Numbered from the stretch's first letter, positions 16,658 to 26,377 are shown. The stretch: DNA of 64,000 bases from Nostoc sp. ATCC 53789 (GCF_009873495.1 NZ_CP046703.1:1922001-1986000); one strand, 5' to 3'. Numbers and translations: made by a program. The notes: generated by a model from the letters alone, not told the origin.

Positions 16658-19543
16658 TTATGACTGCCGGACTACAAGTCGGGCAAATAACCCTTCTTCT
16701 GCAATCAATTCTGAGAAATTACCCGTCTGCACTACATTACCTGCATCAAGAACATAAATGCGGTCTGCATGACGAATTGTACTGAGGCGATGGGCAATCA
16801 CCACTCTGGTAGCATTTAATTTAGCTAAACTTTCAGTCACAATTGCCTGGGTGCGATTATCCAGAGCGCTGGTTGCCTCATCCATTAAAATAATTTTGGG
16901 CTTTGCAACTAGCGATCGCGCAATCAATAATCTTTGCCGTTGTCCCCCAGAAAGATTAGTACCACCTTCAGCGATTATAGTGTGCATTCCCATCGGCATT
17001 TGCTTGATATCATCAGCGAAGCCTGCCATCTGTGCAGCTTCCCAAGCTTCTTCTAGAGAAACCAAGGCTCCGGCGGTGATATTATCAAAAATTGAGCCAG
17101 TCCCAAATTTGCCATTTTGCAATACTACTCCCAACTGCCTGCGTACAGCCTGAAGTTCCAAATCTGCTAAGTCTTGGCCATCATAGTAGACACTGCCTGT
17201 TAATGGAGTCTCAAATCCCAGTAACAACCGGAATATCGTTGATTTACCACTTCCAGAAGGGCCAATAATCGCCACAAACTCTCCTGGTTCAGCATGGAAA
17301 CTAACATTGTTGAGAATTAAGTTGCCATGTTCCGAGTAGCGAAAACTCACGCTTTCTAGGGCAATACGACCACTTAATTGACCAGGGTTAACTTTGGTTG
17401 AGCCATCTTCAGGCTGCGATCGCCAAATCGGTTTTGCCCGTTCCCATATTGGTACAATCCCCCAAATCTCAGATACAGTATTGCTCAGGTCAATTATCCC
17501 TTTGATGAAAATTGTCAAGGCATAGTTAAAAGCAACAAATATACCAAGTGTGAGGCGTGGCTGGATCAACAGCATCGCCAATCCGAAAAGCAATATAGAA
17601 CTGACTAAGGGTAGTGCTTCATTGAATACAGACATACCATCTTTAATCTGTTGCCAATTCGCTTTTAGCCGGATTTGCTGGCTATACTTTTTTGCCCAAG
17701 CCGCAAATGCCCGTTCTTCTGCCATTGCTACTCGCAGTTTGGCAACACCGTTGATTAGTTGGACAGTGAGTCCCTGAATCGCGCCATTGAGTTCTTGCTG
17801 TTCGCGGGATTTCTTTACCAAGCGGAAACTTGCAACTGTCGTAACCACGGCAGCAAAGATTGCTAAACCCACTCCCACCAGCGCTAATTGCCAGCTGTAA
17901 ATAAACATCAACACTAAATTGAGTAAGGCAAAAACCCCACTCAACAACGTTTTTTGGGTAGCACCGCTCAGTTTTTGATGAATTTCCCTCACCGCCATAA
18001 CGCGGTTAACTAAGTCTCCGGCAGTATACTGACGAAAAAACCTCGGACTTAATCTCAGCAGACGATCCCAAATAGCTGGCTGCAATACGCTATCAGTGGC
18101 GCTTTCAACTCGGAGGATAATAATACTTTGGGCAATTTGAAAAGCTAACTGTCCAAAGGCAACTGCAAACATTACTAATCCTATTTGCCATAGTAAAGCG
18201 CGATCGCTATCTGGAATGGCATTATTGATTAAAATTGCTGTTGCTTGTGGTGCAACCATTCCCAATATCGTCCCCAGTAGCCCCACTACTAAAATACTAG
18301 CGATATCTTTTTCATAACCTTTAACCCCAAACCGAAGTAAATCGATGGCTTTGAGTGCAACTTGGGGCAACGGTCGATACAGAACGTAGGCAGATGTTGT
18401 CAGTGTTTTTGCCACTGCCTCATTTACGGGGATGCGAGTTCGCGCAACTGGATCAAAGATCGTATAATCCCGCTTATCTGTGGGTAACAAAGCTACTGGG
18501 CGCTTTTCTAATTGAGTATAAGCTAACATCGGCCCTTGATCTTGCCGCCACCAGCCACTTGCCAAAGTCACACGCCGGATACGAATTTGCGATGATTGGG
18601 CGATCGCTGCTACAGGGTCTTTAATAGAACTAAAATTATCTGCTGCTGGACGAATCTCAATTCCTAATGTCCGTCCAATTGCTCCCATTGCTACCAATAG
18701 AGGCGGTCCCTCTTGAGATAAAGCTTCTTGCTGTGGTTGCAATACTGTTGCTAATTCAGAGAGTGCGCCCTCAATTACTTGCTGATTAAGTTGCTCTCTT
18801 TGCTGAAACTGCCGAAATTCTGCTTCTGCTTGTTTGTTTGCTAGCAAACTCAAGTAGTGAAAAAAATAAGTATGTAAACATACCAAGCTACTGAGTATTT
18901 CTTCCTGACTTGGGAAATCTGCGGTTGTTAATACTTGTCCAATAACTGCATTTTCTGCCTCCAGCCACATCGCACTCGTCAGGGGAAAAGCTGGCGAGGT
19001 GGGATTCAACGTTAGTTCCTCAACTCCCATCCAGCTAACATTACCTTGCTGCAACTTCACCCACACAAGTGTTTGTTGCCACAGATGTAGTGCCTCACCA
19101 GTGGATAATGAAAAATCCTGTCCCGATGTCTGCACAATGTTTAATGGCGTTGTCAAAACTGTTTGCTGGGAACTAAGAGACTGACTTAAATGATTTACCC
19201 AGCCTTCTAAAAGTTCTATAGCTTGAGAGTCAGCCGTCCCGATTCCCTGAACCAAATCAACCATTGACATCTGGCATAATTGAGTAGGTTCAATTGCGAT
19301 CGCGATAAAACTCCACTTGCTTTCTTTTGGTAACAAAGCTGCACTAAACAATGCTTCTCCAGCGTTGACATGAAACAGATAGCGGCGCTGCTCCTTTAGT
19401 AAATTGTTTTTAACTCTAGTCGCAAACACTGCTAATGTTCCAGACTCCACTATCCAGACAGTTTCTGAGTTATTCAACAGTAATGATTCGTTTGCTTGAA
19501 AGGAGTACAGTTTAGAAGAAGGATTCACCTGCGGGCTACTCAT
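16658..19543 (-). CDS. NHLM bacteriocin-system ABC transporter, permease/ATPase without peptidase
   Basis: A 961-residue half-transporter. The N-terminal 130 residues resemble a cyclic-nucleotide-binding-like fold (SETVWIVESGTLAVFA...GEALFSAALL). A long spacer follows, then an ABC membrane domain (about 415-690) with several hydrophobic helices and a NBD with Walker A GPSGSGKST, signature LSGGQRQR and Walker B IILMDEATSALD. There is no C39 peptidase. This is the NHLM ATP-binding protein that accompanies the peptidase-containing exporter in Nif11/NHLP-type RiPP clusters. It is the last gene of the cluster and is separated from the PCAT gene by a restriction-modification pair. Confidence 0.88.
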   Translation of the reverse strand: MSSPQVNPSSKLYSFQANESLLLNNSETVWIVESGTLAVFATRVKNNLLKEQRRYLFHVNAGEALFSAALLPKESKWSFIAIAIEPTQLCQMSMVDLVQGIGTADSQAIELLEGWVNHLSQSLSSQQTVLTTPLNIVQTSGQDFSLSTGEALHLWQQTLVWVKLQQGNVSWMGVEELTLNPTSPAFPLTSAMWLEAENAVIGQVLTTADFPSQEEILSSLVCLHTYFFHYLSLLANKQAEAEFRQFQQREQLNQQVIEGALSELATVLQPQQEALSQEGPPLLVAMGAIGRTLGIEIRPAADNFSSIKDPVAAIAQSSQIRIRRVTLASGWWRQDQGPMLAYTQLEKRPVALLPTDKRDYTIFDPVARTRIPVNEAVAKTLTTSAYVLYRPLPQVALKAIDLLRFGVKGYEKDIASILVVGLLGTILGMVAPQATAILINNAIPDSDRALLWQIGLVMFAVAFGQLAFQIAQSIIILRVESATDSVLQPAIWDRLLRLSPRFFRQYTAGDLVNRVMAVREIHQKLSGATQKTLLSGVFALLNLVLMFIYSWQLALVGVGLAIFAAVVTTVASFRLVKKSREQQELNGAIQGLTVQLINGVAKLRVAMAEERAFAAWAKKYSQQIRLKANWQQIKDGMSVFNEALPLVSSILLFGLAMLLIQPRLTLGIFVAFNYALTIFIKGIIDLSNTVSEIWGIVPIWERAKPIWRSQPEDGSTKVNPGQLSGRIALESVSFRYSEHGNLILNNVSFHAEPGEFVAIIGPSGSGKSTIFRLLLGFETPLTGSVYYDGQDLADLELQAVRRQLGVVLQNGKFGTGSIFDNITAGALVSLEEAWEAAQMAGFADDIKQMPMGMHTIIAEGGTNLSGGQRQRLLIARSLVAKPKIILMDEATSALDNRTQAIVTESLAKLNATRVVIAHRLSTIRHADRIYVLDAGNVVQTGNFSELIAEEGLFARLVVRQS

Positions 19544-19584
19544 TACTCAATTAATGAAATATTTGATGGGCTAGAAGTCAATAC

Positions 19585-19649
19585 AGTTCAGTTAAGCATC
19601 TCTTTCTTCTCTCTGCGTTCTCTGCGCCTTGGCGGTTCGTTAAAAAAAT
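19585..19649. repeat. dispersed repeat, inverted copy flanking the NHLM ATPase gene
   Basis: GTTCAGTTAAGCATC through GCGGTTCGTTAAAAAAA is the reverse complement of the 16374-16444 copy with few changes. A further inverted end (GCCTTAACTGAAC) occurs near 19670. Confidence 0.6.
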
Positions 19650-19812
19650 GACTTTGGTAACAGAGTTTTAGCCTTAACTGAACCGTATTGGGCTAGAAGT
19701 CTTTTGCTATAACAGTATTTTTATCTAGTACATAGCGTTCTATAATTAATAATTAGCTTTGTAAGTACAACTTTATACAAAAGCACTGCACGTTACTACG
19801 TAAAGTTTAGCA

Positions 19813-20760
19813 TTAAAAAATACTATTAATGTAATTCGATACACCCTGATGACCATCTCCAAAGTCTTGTATAAATTCATCAGTTACTCTATTTGCACAA
19901 CTATCTATCTCTTCGGAAAGTGAATTTTGATGCAGTATCTGATGCGCTGATTTACGCAAAACCTCAAATAATTTAGAACTGTAATCAGAGTCTTCGCTCA
20001 AGAAATTCCACAGTTCTTTACCAATCAAAGTTTGCATTTCCCAATCAGGCAGTATTTGTTTTAATAGACCAATCGTTACTGTTTTGCTTGTTCTTTTACC
20101 ATAAGTAAATCCTATATACGCTTTATCTCCTTCTTTAACTTTTTCTTGAATTTTTTCAGCCCAGTAAACTACTTGGTCTTTATCCATATTGTTTGGGCCG
20201 CTTTTTATTTGCAGCCAAAATTTTTCACCATCACTCGTAGTTTTAACCAAATCCCATCCTGATTTATTAGGAGCTTTTTCAACAGTATCAGAACTAGTAA
20301 GTAACAGGTCTTCTATAAAAAATCCCATAGATGTAACGATTGAGCGAGTAGCCGCCATATAAACATTTAATCTAACAACTGCATCTGGAGTATCTAAATT
20401 AAGCGCTCTAATTAAAAATGGGTTAGGATTTAAGTTCTTTAAAGATAGGTTTCTAACCATATTTAGTTGTTTTTGGGTGAATACCCTACTAATAATGGCT
20501 AAATAATTTTCGGCAACTGTAAGTTCTGCTGATAAAGAGCCTGATTCCCTATATATAGACAAATTAGTAATTTCTTCGTCTGTTAACTTTAAAACGCTTT
20601 TACCAGATATACTCTTGAGGTTTTTGATATTTTCTTCTTGAAATTCTAAGAAATCTTTTATATCTGCAAAATATGAGGCAAGAGAACGTGCTTTGTTGAG
20701 TGTAAAACCTACCTCATTTTTTAGAGCGTATGCTAACATTTCATGAAACTGTTCGGACAC
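19813..20760 (-). CDS. type II restriction endonuclease, PD-(D/E)XK fold (putative)
   Basis: A 315-residue soluble protein directly downstream (47 bases) of a C5 cytosine methyltransferase, which is the main reason for the call. The region of residues 150-186 reads E(150)...GWD(170)...FWLQIKSG with Q184-x-K186, a D-X13-QxK variant of the PD-(D/E)XK metal site. I recall similar proteins annotated as type II restriction enzymes but cannot name the specificity. GTG start. If active it would cleave unmethylated copies of the methyltransferase target site. The pair is inserted inside the RiPP transport genes. Confidence 0.75.
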   Translation of the reverse strand: MSEQFHEMLAYALKNEVGFTLNKARSLASYFADIKDFLEFQEENIKNLKSISGKSVLKLTDEEITNLSIYRESGSLSAELTVAENYLAIISRVFTQKQLNMVRNLSLKNLNPNPFLIRALNLDTPDAVVRLNVYMAATRSIVTSMGFFIEDLLLTSSDTVEKAPNKSGWDLVKTTSDGEKFWLQIKSGPNNMDKDQVVYWAEKIQEKVKEGDKAYIGFTYGKRTSKTVTIGLLKQILPDWEMQTLIGKELWNFLSEDSDYSSKLFEVLRKSAHQILHQNSLSEEIDSCANRVTDEFIQDFGDGHQGVSNYINSIF

Positions 20761-20807
20761 TTTCTTTTATCCTAAATCTAAATAAAATAAATCTTTAAAA
20801 ATTTCAA

Positions 20808-21983
20808 CTAAAAAAGTGAAAGCTGTTCAAAAACATTTGTTGATTCTGGTTTTTCATTTTTGATTATTTTAGATAAATATTGTCCTATTGCGTGAGACAG
20901 TTTAACCGGTACAGAATTACCTATTTGTCTATATCTAGACGATAGAGAACCATAAAATACCCAAGTATCAGGAAAAGTTTGAATTCTTGCATATTCTCGT
21001 ACACTTAGAGGTCGTAATTCAACAGGATGACACATATCTGTAGCTTTTTGATGTGGGCTTGTTGTCACCGTAGGAGAGGGTTTATCCCAAGACAATCTTC
21101 TATAAAATCCAACTTTGCCACCCCCAGATTTGTAAGCGCCTCCCATTGCTTCAGGCTTTAATTCATCTGGTAAATGTCTCCAGTTTTGACCTTCTTTCAA
21201 TAAAACAAGATATTTTAGACGTTGTTTTGAATAAGGGGTGTATTCTGGATGTGGATCGGATAAATTAGACAGAGCATCTCTAAGAGTTCGCCATTTCTGA
21301 AGTCCTTTTAAGCCATTTTTATCATGAGTTGGTTTAGGAAAAGTTAAAACTTCACCATTTTTTGACCCAATAAATATTACTCTCGCTCTGGTTTGCGGTA
21401 CACCATAATCAGCAGCTTGCACTAGCATAGGAGGAGCAACTTCATAACCGATTGCTTTCATTTGGGCTAATACAACCTTAAGGGCTGCACCCTCAATTTC
21501 ATCTGGTTCTAAAGAAGAGTATCCAACACCTCTTTGATTATGAGGCCTATGCCGAATCGGAGATGAAAGTAATCCTTTGACGTTCTCCATTAAAAAAAAA
21601 CGAGGTTGAATTTCTTTCACAATGCGAATGAAATCCATAAATAAACTTCCTTGTGGATCTATAACAGAACCACGCTTACCCGCAGTGCTGAATGGCTGAC
21701 AGGGCGGTCCTCCTGTTACTAGGTCTACTTCACCAGGTAAAAGAGGTCTACCAAGTTTTAAAACACGTCCTCCCTCTTCTAGCAATGTTTGTGCTGAAAT
21801 CTGCCTAATATCCCTTGGTACAGCACTTTCTCTAAGGTGGGGGCGGTTCAGAATAATAGTTTTTGTTGCATCAGCATCTATTTCAACTACGCTGACAGTA
21901 TAAAAACCTGCTTCTTCTATACCCAAATCAAGACCGAAAGCTCCTGCAAACAGAGCAATGGATATTAATTGGTTATTAATCAC
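20808..21983 (-). CDS. DNA (cytosine-5) methyltransferase
   Basis: A 391-residue enzyme with the ordered C5-methyltransferase motifs: motif I ALFAGAFGLDLGIEEAGF (10-27), motif IV GGPPCQPFS with nucleophile Cys95, motif VI ENV (133-135), motif VIII QTRARVIFIG, a target-recognition region around 220-320 and motifs IX-X ending YRQIGNSVPVKLSHAIG. It transfers methyl from SAM to cytosine C5 in a specific DNA site that cannot be read from the sequence. GTG start with AGGAAAAG just upstream. Forms a type II restriction-modification unit with the next gene. Confidence 0.92.
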   Translation of the reverse strand: MINNQLISIALFAGAFGLDLGIEEAGFYTVSVVEIDADATKTIILNRPHLRESAVPRDIRQISAQTLLEEGGRVLKLGRPLLPGEVDLVTGGPPCQPFSTAGKRGSVIDPQGSLFMDFIRIVKEIQPRFFLMENVKGLLSSPIRHRPHNQRGVGYSSLEPDEIEGAALKVVLAQMKAIGYEVAPPMLVQAADYGVPQTRARVIFIGSKNGEVLTFPKPTHDKNGLKGLQKWRTLRDALSNLSDPHPEYTPYSKQRLKYLVLLKEGQNWRHLPDELKPEAMGGAYKSGGGKVGFYRRLSWDKPSPTVTTSPHQKATDMCHPVELRPLSVREYARIQTFPDTWVFYGSLSSRYRQIGNSVPVKLSHAIGQYLSKIIKNEKPESTNVFEQLSLF

Positions 21984-22102
21984 CTTTTCCTCAAATTTTC
22001 AAAATCAATTTTACTCACATTTAAACCTAATAGATTTTTATAATTTCCACGAAATCGTCTGCGTGGGTATTTTCACATTGTCGTCTAAGTTTTTTACAAA
22101 TA

Positions 22103-24358
22103 CTACCTTGCCTCTGCTGCATGGAGTAGGCGAACATAAGTTCCGCCTTGCTGCCATAATTCCTCATGGGTACCACTTTGGACAATTTTACCTTGGTCTA
22201 GAACAATAATTTTATGGCAATCACGAATTGTACTCAGGCGGTGGGCTACTACAATACATAAGCAACCACGCTGTCGCAAGTTATGGTTAATAATCAATTC
22301 AGTTTCCACATCGAGGGCGCTGGTTGCTTCATCCAGTACTAATATTGTGGGATTTCTCACCAAAGCGCGGGCGATTTCTAAACGTTGGCGTTGCCCACCA
22401 CTGATATTCATACCGCCTTCAATCAATTCAAAGTCATATTTTGCAGGCATAGAAGCGATCGCATCATGAATGGCTGCATCCTGACAAGCTTGCACCAAAT
22501 CAGCTTCTGGCACAGTTGAATCCCAAAGAGTGATATTATCTCGCACAGTCCCCGCAAATAAAAAGATATCCTGTTCAACCATTGCCAATGAGTTAGCCAA
22601 CACAGAACGCTTAATTTGCGATCGCTCTACACCATCAAAACAGATTTCCCCTGCCCAAGGTTGATAAAGACCACAAATTAATTTAGCAATCGTAGATTTC
22701 CCTGAACCGCTTCCCCCCACAAGCGCTATACGTTGTCCAGGTTGAACAGTTAAGCTAAAATTCTCAATTAAGGGAGGTTCCACCCGACTGTAGCCAAAAG
22801 TGATATTTCGTAACTCAATATGTCCCTGTAATTGCCACATTGGGCATGGGGCATTGGGCATTGGGCATTGGGCATGGGGAATACTTGTAATAAGTTCCCC
22901 TCTGCTCCTCTGCTCCTCTGCTCCCTTGCCTCCCTCCACTTCCAAATCAACAGGATTTTGCAGCACATCATCAAGCCGATTTAAATCAGCTTCTAAATCT
23001 TGCAGCGTGCTGCCGAAATTTACGAGGCTATTAACTGGCTCTAAGAAGCTCAGTGTTAAACTTTGGTAGGCAACGAGCATCCCAATACTGAGATTGCCCT
23101 TCATTACCTGTAAACCACCAACCAGCAAAATAGAAGCTGTGGTTAGGGCTGTCAAAATTGTGGGTAATGTGGTGAGAATTTGAGTTTGTAAGCCTAATTC
23201 CTGTTGGGCGTTGAGTGCTTTAGCGTAATAACCCGCAAACCGAGCAAATAAATCTGACTCTAGCCCAGAAGCTTTGATGGTTTCTATCGTTTGGATGCCG
23301 CTAATCGTTACTCCACCCACCTTGCCATATTCCTGAGCTAGGCGCATATTTGTATCTACACGAGTTTGCGATAAAAATAAGAGGGCGAGAATGTTGATTA
23401 AAGCAAAACCAACTGCGATCGCACTCAATAATTGGTCATACTGAATCATTATCAGCAGGTAAAAAACCATCATTACTGCGTCAATTAATGTGGTTGCCAA
23501 AGGCCCTGAGAGTACTTCCGCCACTCGGTCATTCAGTTGCACCCGACTACTGATTTCCCCAGCAAAACGTTGGTCATAAAACCCAATAGGCAATCGCAAA
23601 ATATGCCAGAGAAATAGTCCTGATGTGCTGACTGACAACTTAACCATCAATCGCCGCAGATAAGTCAGCCGCAGTCTCGCAAGGAATGCCCGCAATATAG
23701 TAGTTAACAACATCCCTAACAACAAAGGTCGTAACCAATCTTGCCGGTCTTGGATTAAAATCTCATCGATAAACACTTGAGCAAAGGCTGGAACCGCTAG
23801 CCGAGGCAATGTTAACAACAACCCAGCCAGCAGACAAAACAAGATAGTAACTCGTGAGTTTTGTAAACGGGTAGTTAAAGCCGAAATAATGTGATTTTTT
23901 TTGCCGCCCTTCTGGAAGTCCGCTCCTGGTTCCATTGTCAGCACAACACCAGTATATGCGCGATCGAACTCTTCCCAACTCACTGTTCTCCGACCACTAG
24001 CAGGATCGTTGATGTAAACGCGTTTTTTGCTATATCCTTCTACCACGAGAAAATGGTTAAAATTCCAAAAGGCAATGTAGGGAAGACGGGTAGCTGTCAC
24101 CTTTTCTAGAGATAGTTTTAAACCTTTAGCATTGAGTCCATAGTTTTTTGCAGCTTTGAGAATATTAAAAGCTTTACTCCCATCCCTTGAGACACCGCAT
24201 TCTTCACGCAGTTTAGCCAGTGGCACAATCCGGCCGTAATAGCTAAGAATTATTCCCAAAGCAGCCGCACCACATTCGACCGCTTCCATTTGTAAAAGTG
24301 TAGAAGTGCGAACACGATTTGGTTTAAATTTTGGGATTGGGAATGGGGGATTGGGCAT
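22103..24358 (-). CDS. peptidase-containing ABC exporter (PCAT, NHLM family)
   Basis: A 751-residue transporter. The N-terminal C39 peptidase has Cys29 (VECGAAALG), His102 (NFNHFLVVEG) and Asp118 (INDPASG); it cuts leader peptides after a double Gly. Then come an ABC membrane domain (about 160-440) and a NBD with GGSGSGKST, SGGQRQRLEIARAL and ILVLDEATSALD. It should cleave and export the two GG-leader precursors at 32.4-33.2 kb with the HlyD-type adaptor. Oddities: the start codon and first residues (MPNPPFPIPKF) are encoded by the GGGATTGGG repeat, and another repeat inserts about 38 residues rich in Cys/Pro/Met between membrane domain and NBD. Confidence 0.92.
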   Translation of the reverse strand: MPNPPFPIPKFKPNRVRTSTLLQMEAVECGAAALGIILSYYGRIVPLAKLREECGVSRDGSKAFNILKAAKNYGLNAKGLKLSLEKVTATRLPYIAFWNFNHFLVVEGYSKKRVYINDPASGRRTVSWEEFDRAYTGVVLTMEPGADFQKGGKKNHIISALTTRLQNSRVTILFCLLAGLLLTLPRLAVPAFAQVFIDEILIQDRQDWLRPLLLGMLLTTILRAFLARLRLTYLRRLMVKLSVSTSGLFLWHILRLPIGFYDQRFAGEISSRVQLNDRVAEVLSGPLATTLIDAVMMVFYLLIMIQYDQLLSAIAVGFALINILALLFLSQTRVDTNMRLAQEYGKVGGVTISGIQTIETIKASGLESDLFARFAGYYAKALNAQQELGLQTQILTTLPTILTALTTASILLVGGLQVMKGNLSIGMLVAYQSLTLSFLEPVNSLVNFGSTLQDLEADLNRLDDVLQNPVDLEVEGGKGAEEQRSRGELITSIPHAQCPMPNAPCPMWQLQGHIELRNITFGYSRVEPPLIENFSLTVQPGQRIALVGGSGSGKSTIAKLICGLYQPWAGEICFDGVERSQIKRSVLANSLAMVEQDIFLFAGTVRDNITLWDSTVPEADLVQACQDAAIHDAIASMPAKYDFELIEGGMNISGGQRQRLEIARALVRNPTILVLDEATSALDVETELIINHNLRQRGCLCIVVAHRLSTIRDCHKIIVLDQGKIVQSGTHEELWQQGGTYVRLLHAAEAR
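22841..22938. repeat. repeat DNA read in frame as linker of the PCAT exporter
   Basis: GGGCATTGGGCATTGGG units followed by three 8-bp CTCTGCTC units lie inside the coding sequence, between membrane and ATP-binding domains. They encode GAEEQRSRGEL and SIPHAQCPMPNAPCPMW, which are not part of the ABC fold. Confidence 0.75.
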
Positions 24359-24407
24359 TGGGGAAGGGGGAAGGGGGAATGGGGAATGGGGAAGGGATAA
24401 GATTTTA

Positions 24408-24785
24408 TTATTTTAATGACTGATTTATGGATTGAATTTGATTAGATAGCATACGGCTCAACTCCATAGCTTGATTATGAAGTTGTGTATAAGTTGGTTG
24501 GTCTAAATAGCCTATTTCTAAGGCTACTCTTAAAAGACTGCGAACTTCCCCGGCAGACCCTTTGGCGATATTTAGAAAGTTTAAGTATTCTTTGCGAGAA
24601 TATCGTTCAAATCCTTCAGCAATATTTGTAGGTATTGATACGCTAGCACGTCTTAATTGATCCCTTAAACCAAAGTCTCTATTGAGTTCACCATCCTTAG
24701 TTATTAAGTATATTTCCTTAACTAAGTCAATACCTTTTTGCCATACTCTTAAATCCTCAAAAGTTTCAATTTTTTTCCTTTCCAT
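24408..24785 (-). CDS. four-helix-bundle protein (23S rRNA intervening-sequence / S23 family)
   Basis: A 125-residue helical protein with ETFEDLRVWQKGIDLVKEIY at the N-terminus, then FGLRDQLRRASVSIPTNIAE and the EYLNFLNIAKGSAGEVRSLL helix, a clear match to PF05635. Members form pentameric helical bundles; some are encoded in rRNA intervening sequences, but many, as here, are free-standing and commonly found beside variable or mobile loci. Function unknown. It lies between the PCAT and the HlyD genes, with GGGAATGGGG-type repeats on both sides, so it looks like an insertion. Confidence 0.85.
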   Translation of the reverse strand: MERKKIETFEDLRVWQKGIDLVKEIYLITKDGELNRDFGLRDQLRRASVSIPTNIAEGFERYSRKEYLNFLNIAKGSAGEVRSLLRVALEIGYLDQPTYTQLHNQAMELSRMLSNQIQSINQSLK

Positions 24786-24851
24786 TCCTTTCCCCTTTCC
24801 CCTTTAACCTTTACCCTTATCCTAGTGACATTCTATTCTCTCATCCCCAAT

Positions 24852-26291
24852 TTAATAAATTCCCGTCCAAGATCGCAGCATAGGAATAATATAAGAAATC
24901 GGTGCTTTTTCTCCAACTTTTACTTGAACAGAGGTAGTTGTACCAGAAGATATTTTTAAAGCTGGGCCATCAGAAGATGACCATTTGTAGCCACTGACTG
25001 ATGTCGGATTTTTTTGGAGTTGGACAAAAGCTTGCACCTGACCTTCGCCTTTACCCGCAAGACTGGCAGCCATTTCTTTGTTACCAACGATCGCTGTAAT
25101 ATCTTGTGTACTTACCGGAAATGAAGAAATATCTGTGATCGTTCCGACAATACCACCTTCGCGTTCACGCTTGGCAAAACTGGGAGTCACCTGTACAGCC
25201 ATCCCTGGCTTGATTTGCTTACCATCTTTATTAGCAAAGTAAACAAGGCTCATAAGTTTTGAATTTGCTTCTTCAGCCTCGATTGACCCTAAGCGAGTAC
25301 CCGGATTCATCATTTGACCAGGAACAACACTCACTTCCAGAATATGACCATTGTATTTGCTGATGATTCTACTTTCTTGAGATAGTTGCAGTTCTAATTG
25401 GGCAATGCGGCGCTTTACTTCCCGAATTTTATTTGTTTTGTCAATTGATTGCTTCAGGTCTTGTTCGCGTAATTTAGTATTTTGAGTATTCAGGTCTTTA
25501 ATTTTCGTTTTAATTTCGTCAATTCTATTAAGATTTTCCAGATATTCTCGTTGGGTGGTAGTTTCTTGGATTTCGAGATCCTTTAATTGCACGTCAATAT
25601 CTGACAGTTCACTTTGAGTGTTAAAATATTCCTGTTCAGCTTGCACCAACATATCTTGGCTGATGACATGCTGCTCAAAAAGGTGACGACGATTATCAAC
25701 TCGTCCTTTAAGAGTTTTGAGTAAGTAATTAATTTGTTGTTTCCGAGAATTAATGCTTTGACGTTTTTGAGCGATCGCTCTCAGCGTTTGATCGCGTAAC
25801 TTTGGCGCATCTTGCTCTCTATGCAAATTATTTTCCAAATCCATTCTCTGCTGTCCAAGAGTAATGATTTGTTGGTCAATTAGCAGCTTTTGTAACCTGT
25901 CAGTCTCTTGATTTTGGGTTTGCAGTTGTTGCAACTTTACTTGCTCTTGCTGTAGTTGCTGCTTTAGCGCTGATTGGTCGATGATACCCAGCACATCACC
26001 TTGTTTAATAATATCTCCCGCCTTTACTTTCAGAGTTAGTAACGGGCCAGAACTGGGTGCTTGAAATTCTACAACATGGTGCGGTTTAATCAAGATACCT
26101 TGACCTGTGACAGTCAGGGGAATTCTGCCGAACACACTCCAAAGGCCAGCTACAGCAACTACAAAACTCATGGTAGATAAAGTCAACCAAGCTTGAGGCT
26201 TGACTACATTTATCGCTTGATCCAGTTGTTCTGGTGAAGATAAGCGCTCTAGGGCTTCTTGGCGAAAGATATGGCTGTGTTTGAGTTGCAT
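24852..26291 (-). CDS. HlyD-family secretion adaptor of the NHLP bacteriocin system
   Basis: A 479-residue membrane-fusion protein. AGGAGAACA just before the ATG of MQLKHSHIF decides this start over an upstream frame. It has one N-terminal membrane segment (about 38-60), a lipoyl half-motif (VVEFQAPSSGPLLTLKVKAGDIIKQGDVLG), a long coiled coil (about 105-300, very Q/L/E rich), then the second lipoyl and beta-barrel part. It links the inner-membrane PCAT to an outer-membrane channel for export of the processed peptides. A conserved 34-bp promoter element lies 53 bases upstream of the start. Confidence 0.9.
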   Translation of the reverse strand: MQLKHSHIFRQEALERLSSPEQLDQAINVVKPQAWLTLSTMSFVVAVAGLWSVFGRIPLTVTGQGILIKPHHVVEFQAPSSGPLLTLKVKAGDIIKQGDVLGIIDQSALKQQLQQEQVKLQQLQTQNQETDRLQKLLIDQQIITLGQQRMDLENNLHREQDAPKLRDQTLRAIAQKRQSINSRKQQINYLLKTLKGRVDNRRHLFEQHVISQDMLVQAEQEYFNTQSELSDIDVQLKDLEIQETTTQREYLENLNRIDEIKTKIKDLNTQNTKLREQDLKQSIDKTNKIREVKRRIAQLELQLSQESRIISKYNGHILEVSVVPGQMMNPGTRLGSIEAEEANSKLMSLVYFANKDGKQIKPGMAVQVTPSFAKREREGGIVGTITDISSFPVSTQDITAIVGNKEMAASLAGKGEGQVQAFVQLQKNPTSVSGYKWSSSDGPALKISSGTTTSVQVKVGEKAPISYIIPMLRSWTGIY

Positions 26292-26343
26292 TGTTCTCCT
26301 TCCTGCTGATGGCACTCAGAGCCTCAAGTCTTCTAGACCTTTA

Positions 26344-26377
26344 AGATTAAAGTGCGATCGGGGAGAACTAGGGGAGA
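26344..26377 (-). promoter_or_regulatory. direct-repeat promoter element, site A (HlyD adaptor)
   Basis: On the minus strand: TCTCCCC-TAGT-TCTCCCC-GAT-N7-TAATCT. Two perfect 7-bp repeats with an 11-bp period end 10 bases before the -10 box. The -10 box begins 58 bases and ends 53 bases upstream of the ATG at 26291. Confidence 0.75.

Noticed and set aside
16480-16785. Plus-strand frames of 81-101 codons
   Set aside because: They run through TTGCCTATTGCC repeats and into the 3' end of the NHLM ATPase gene on the other strand.
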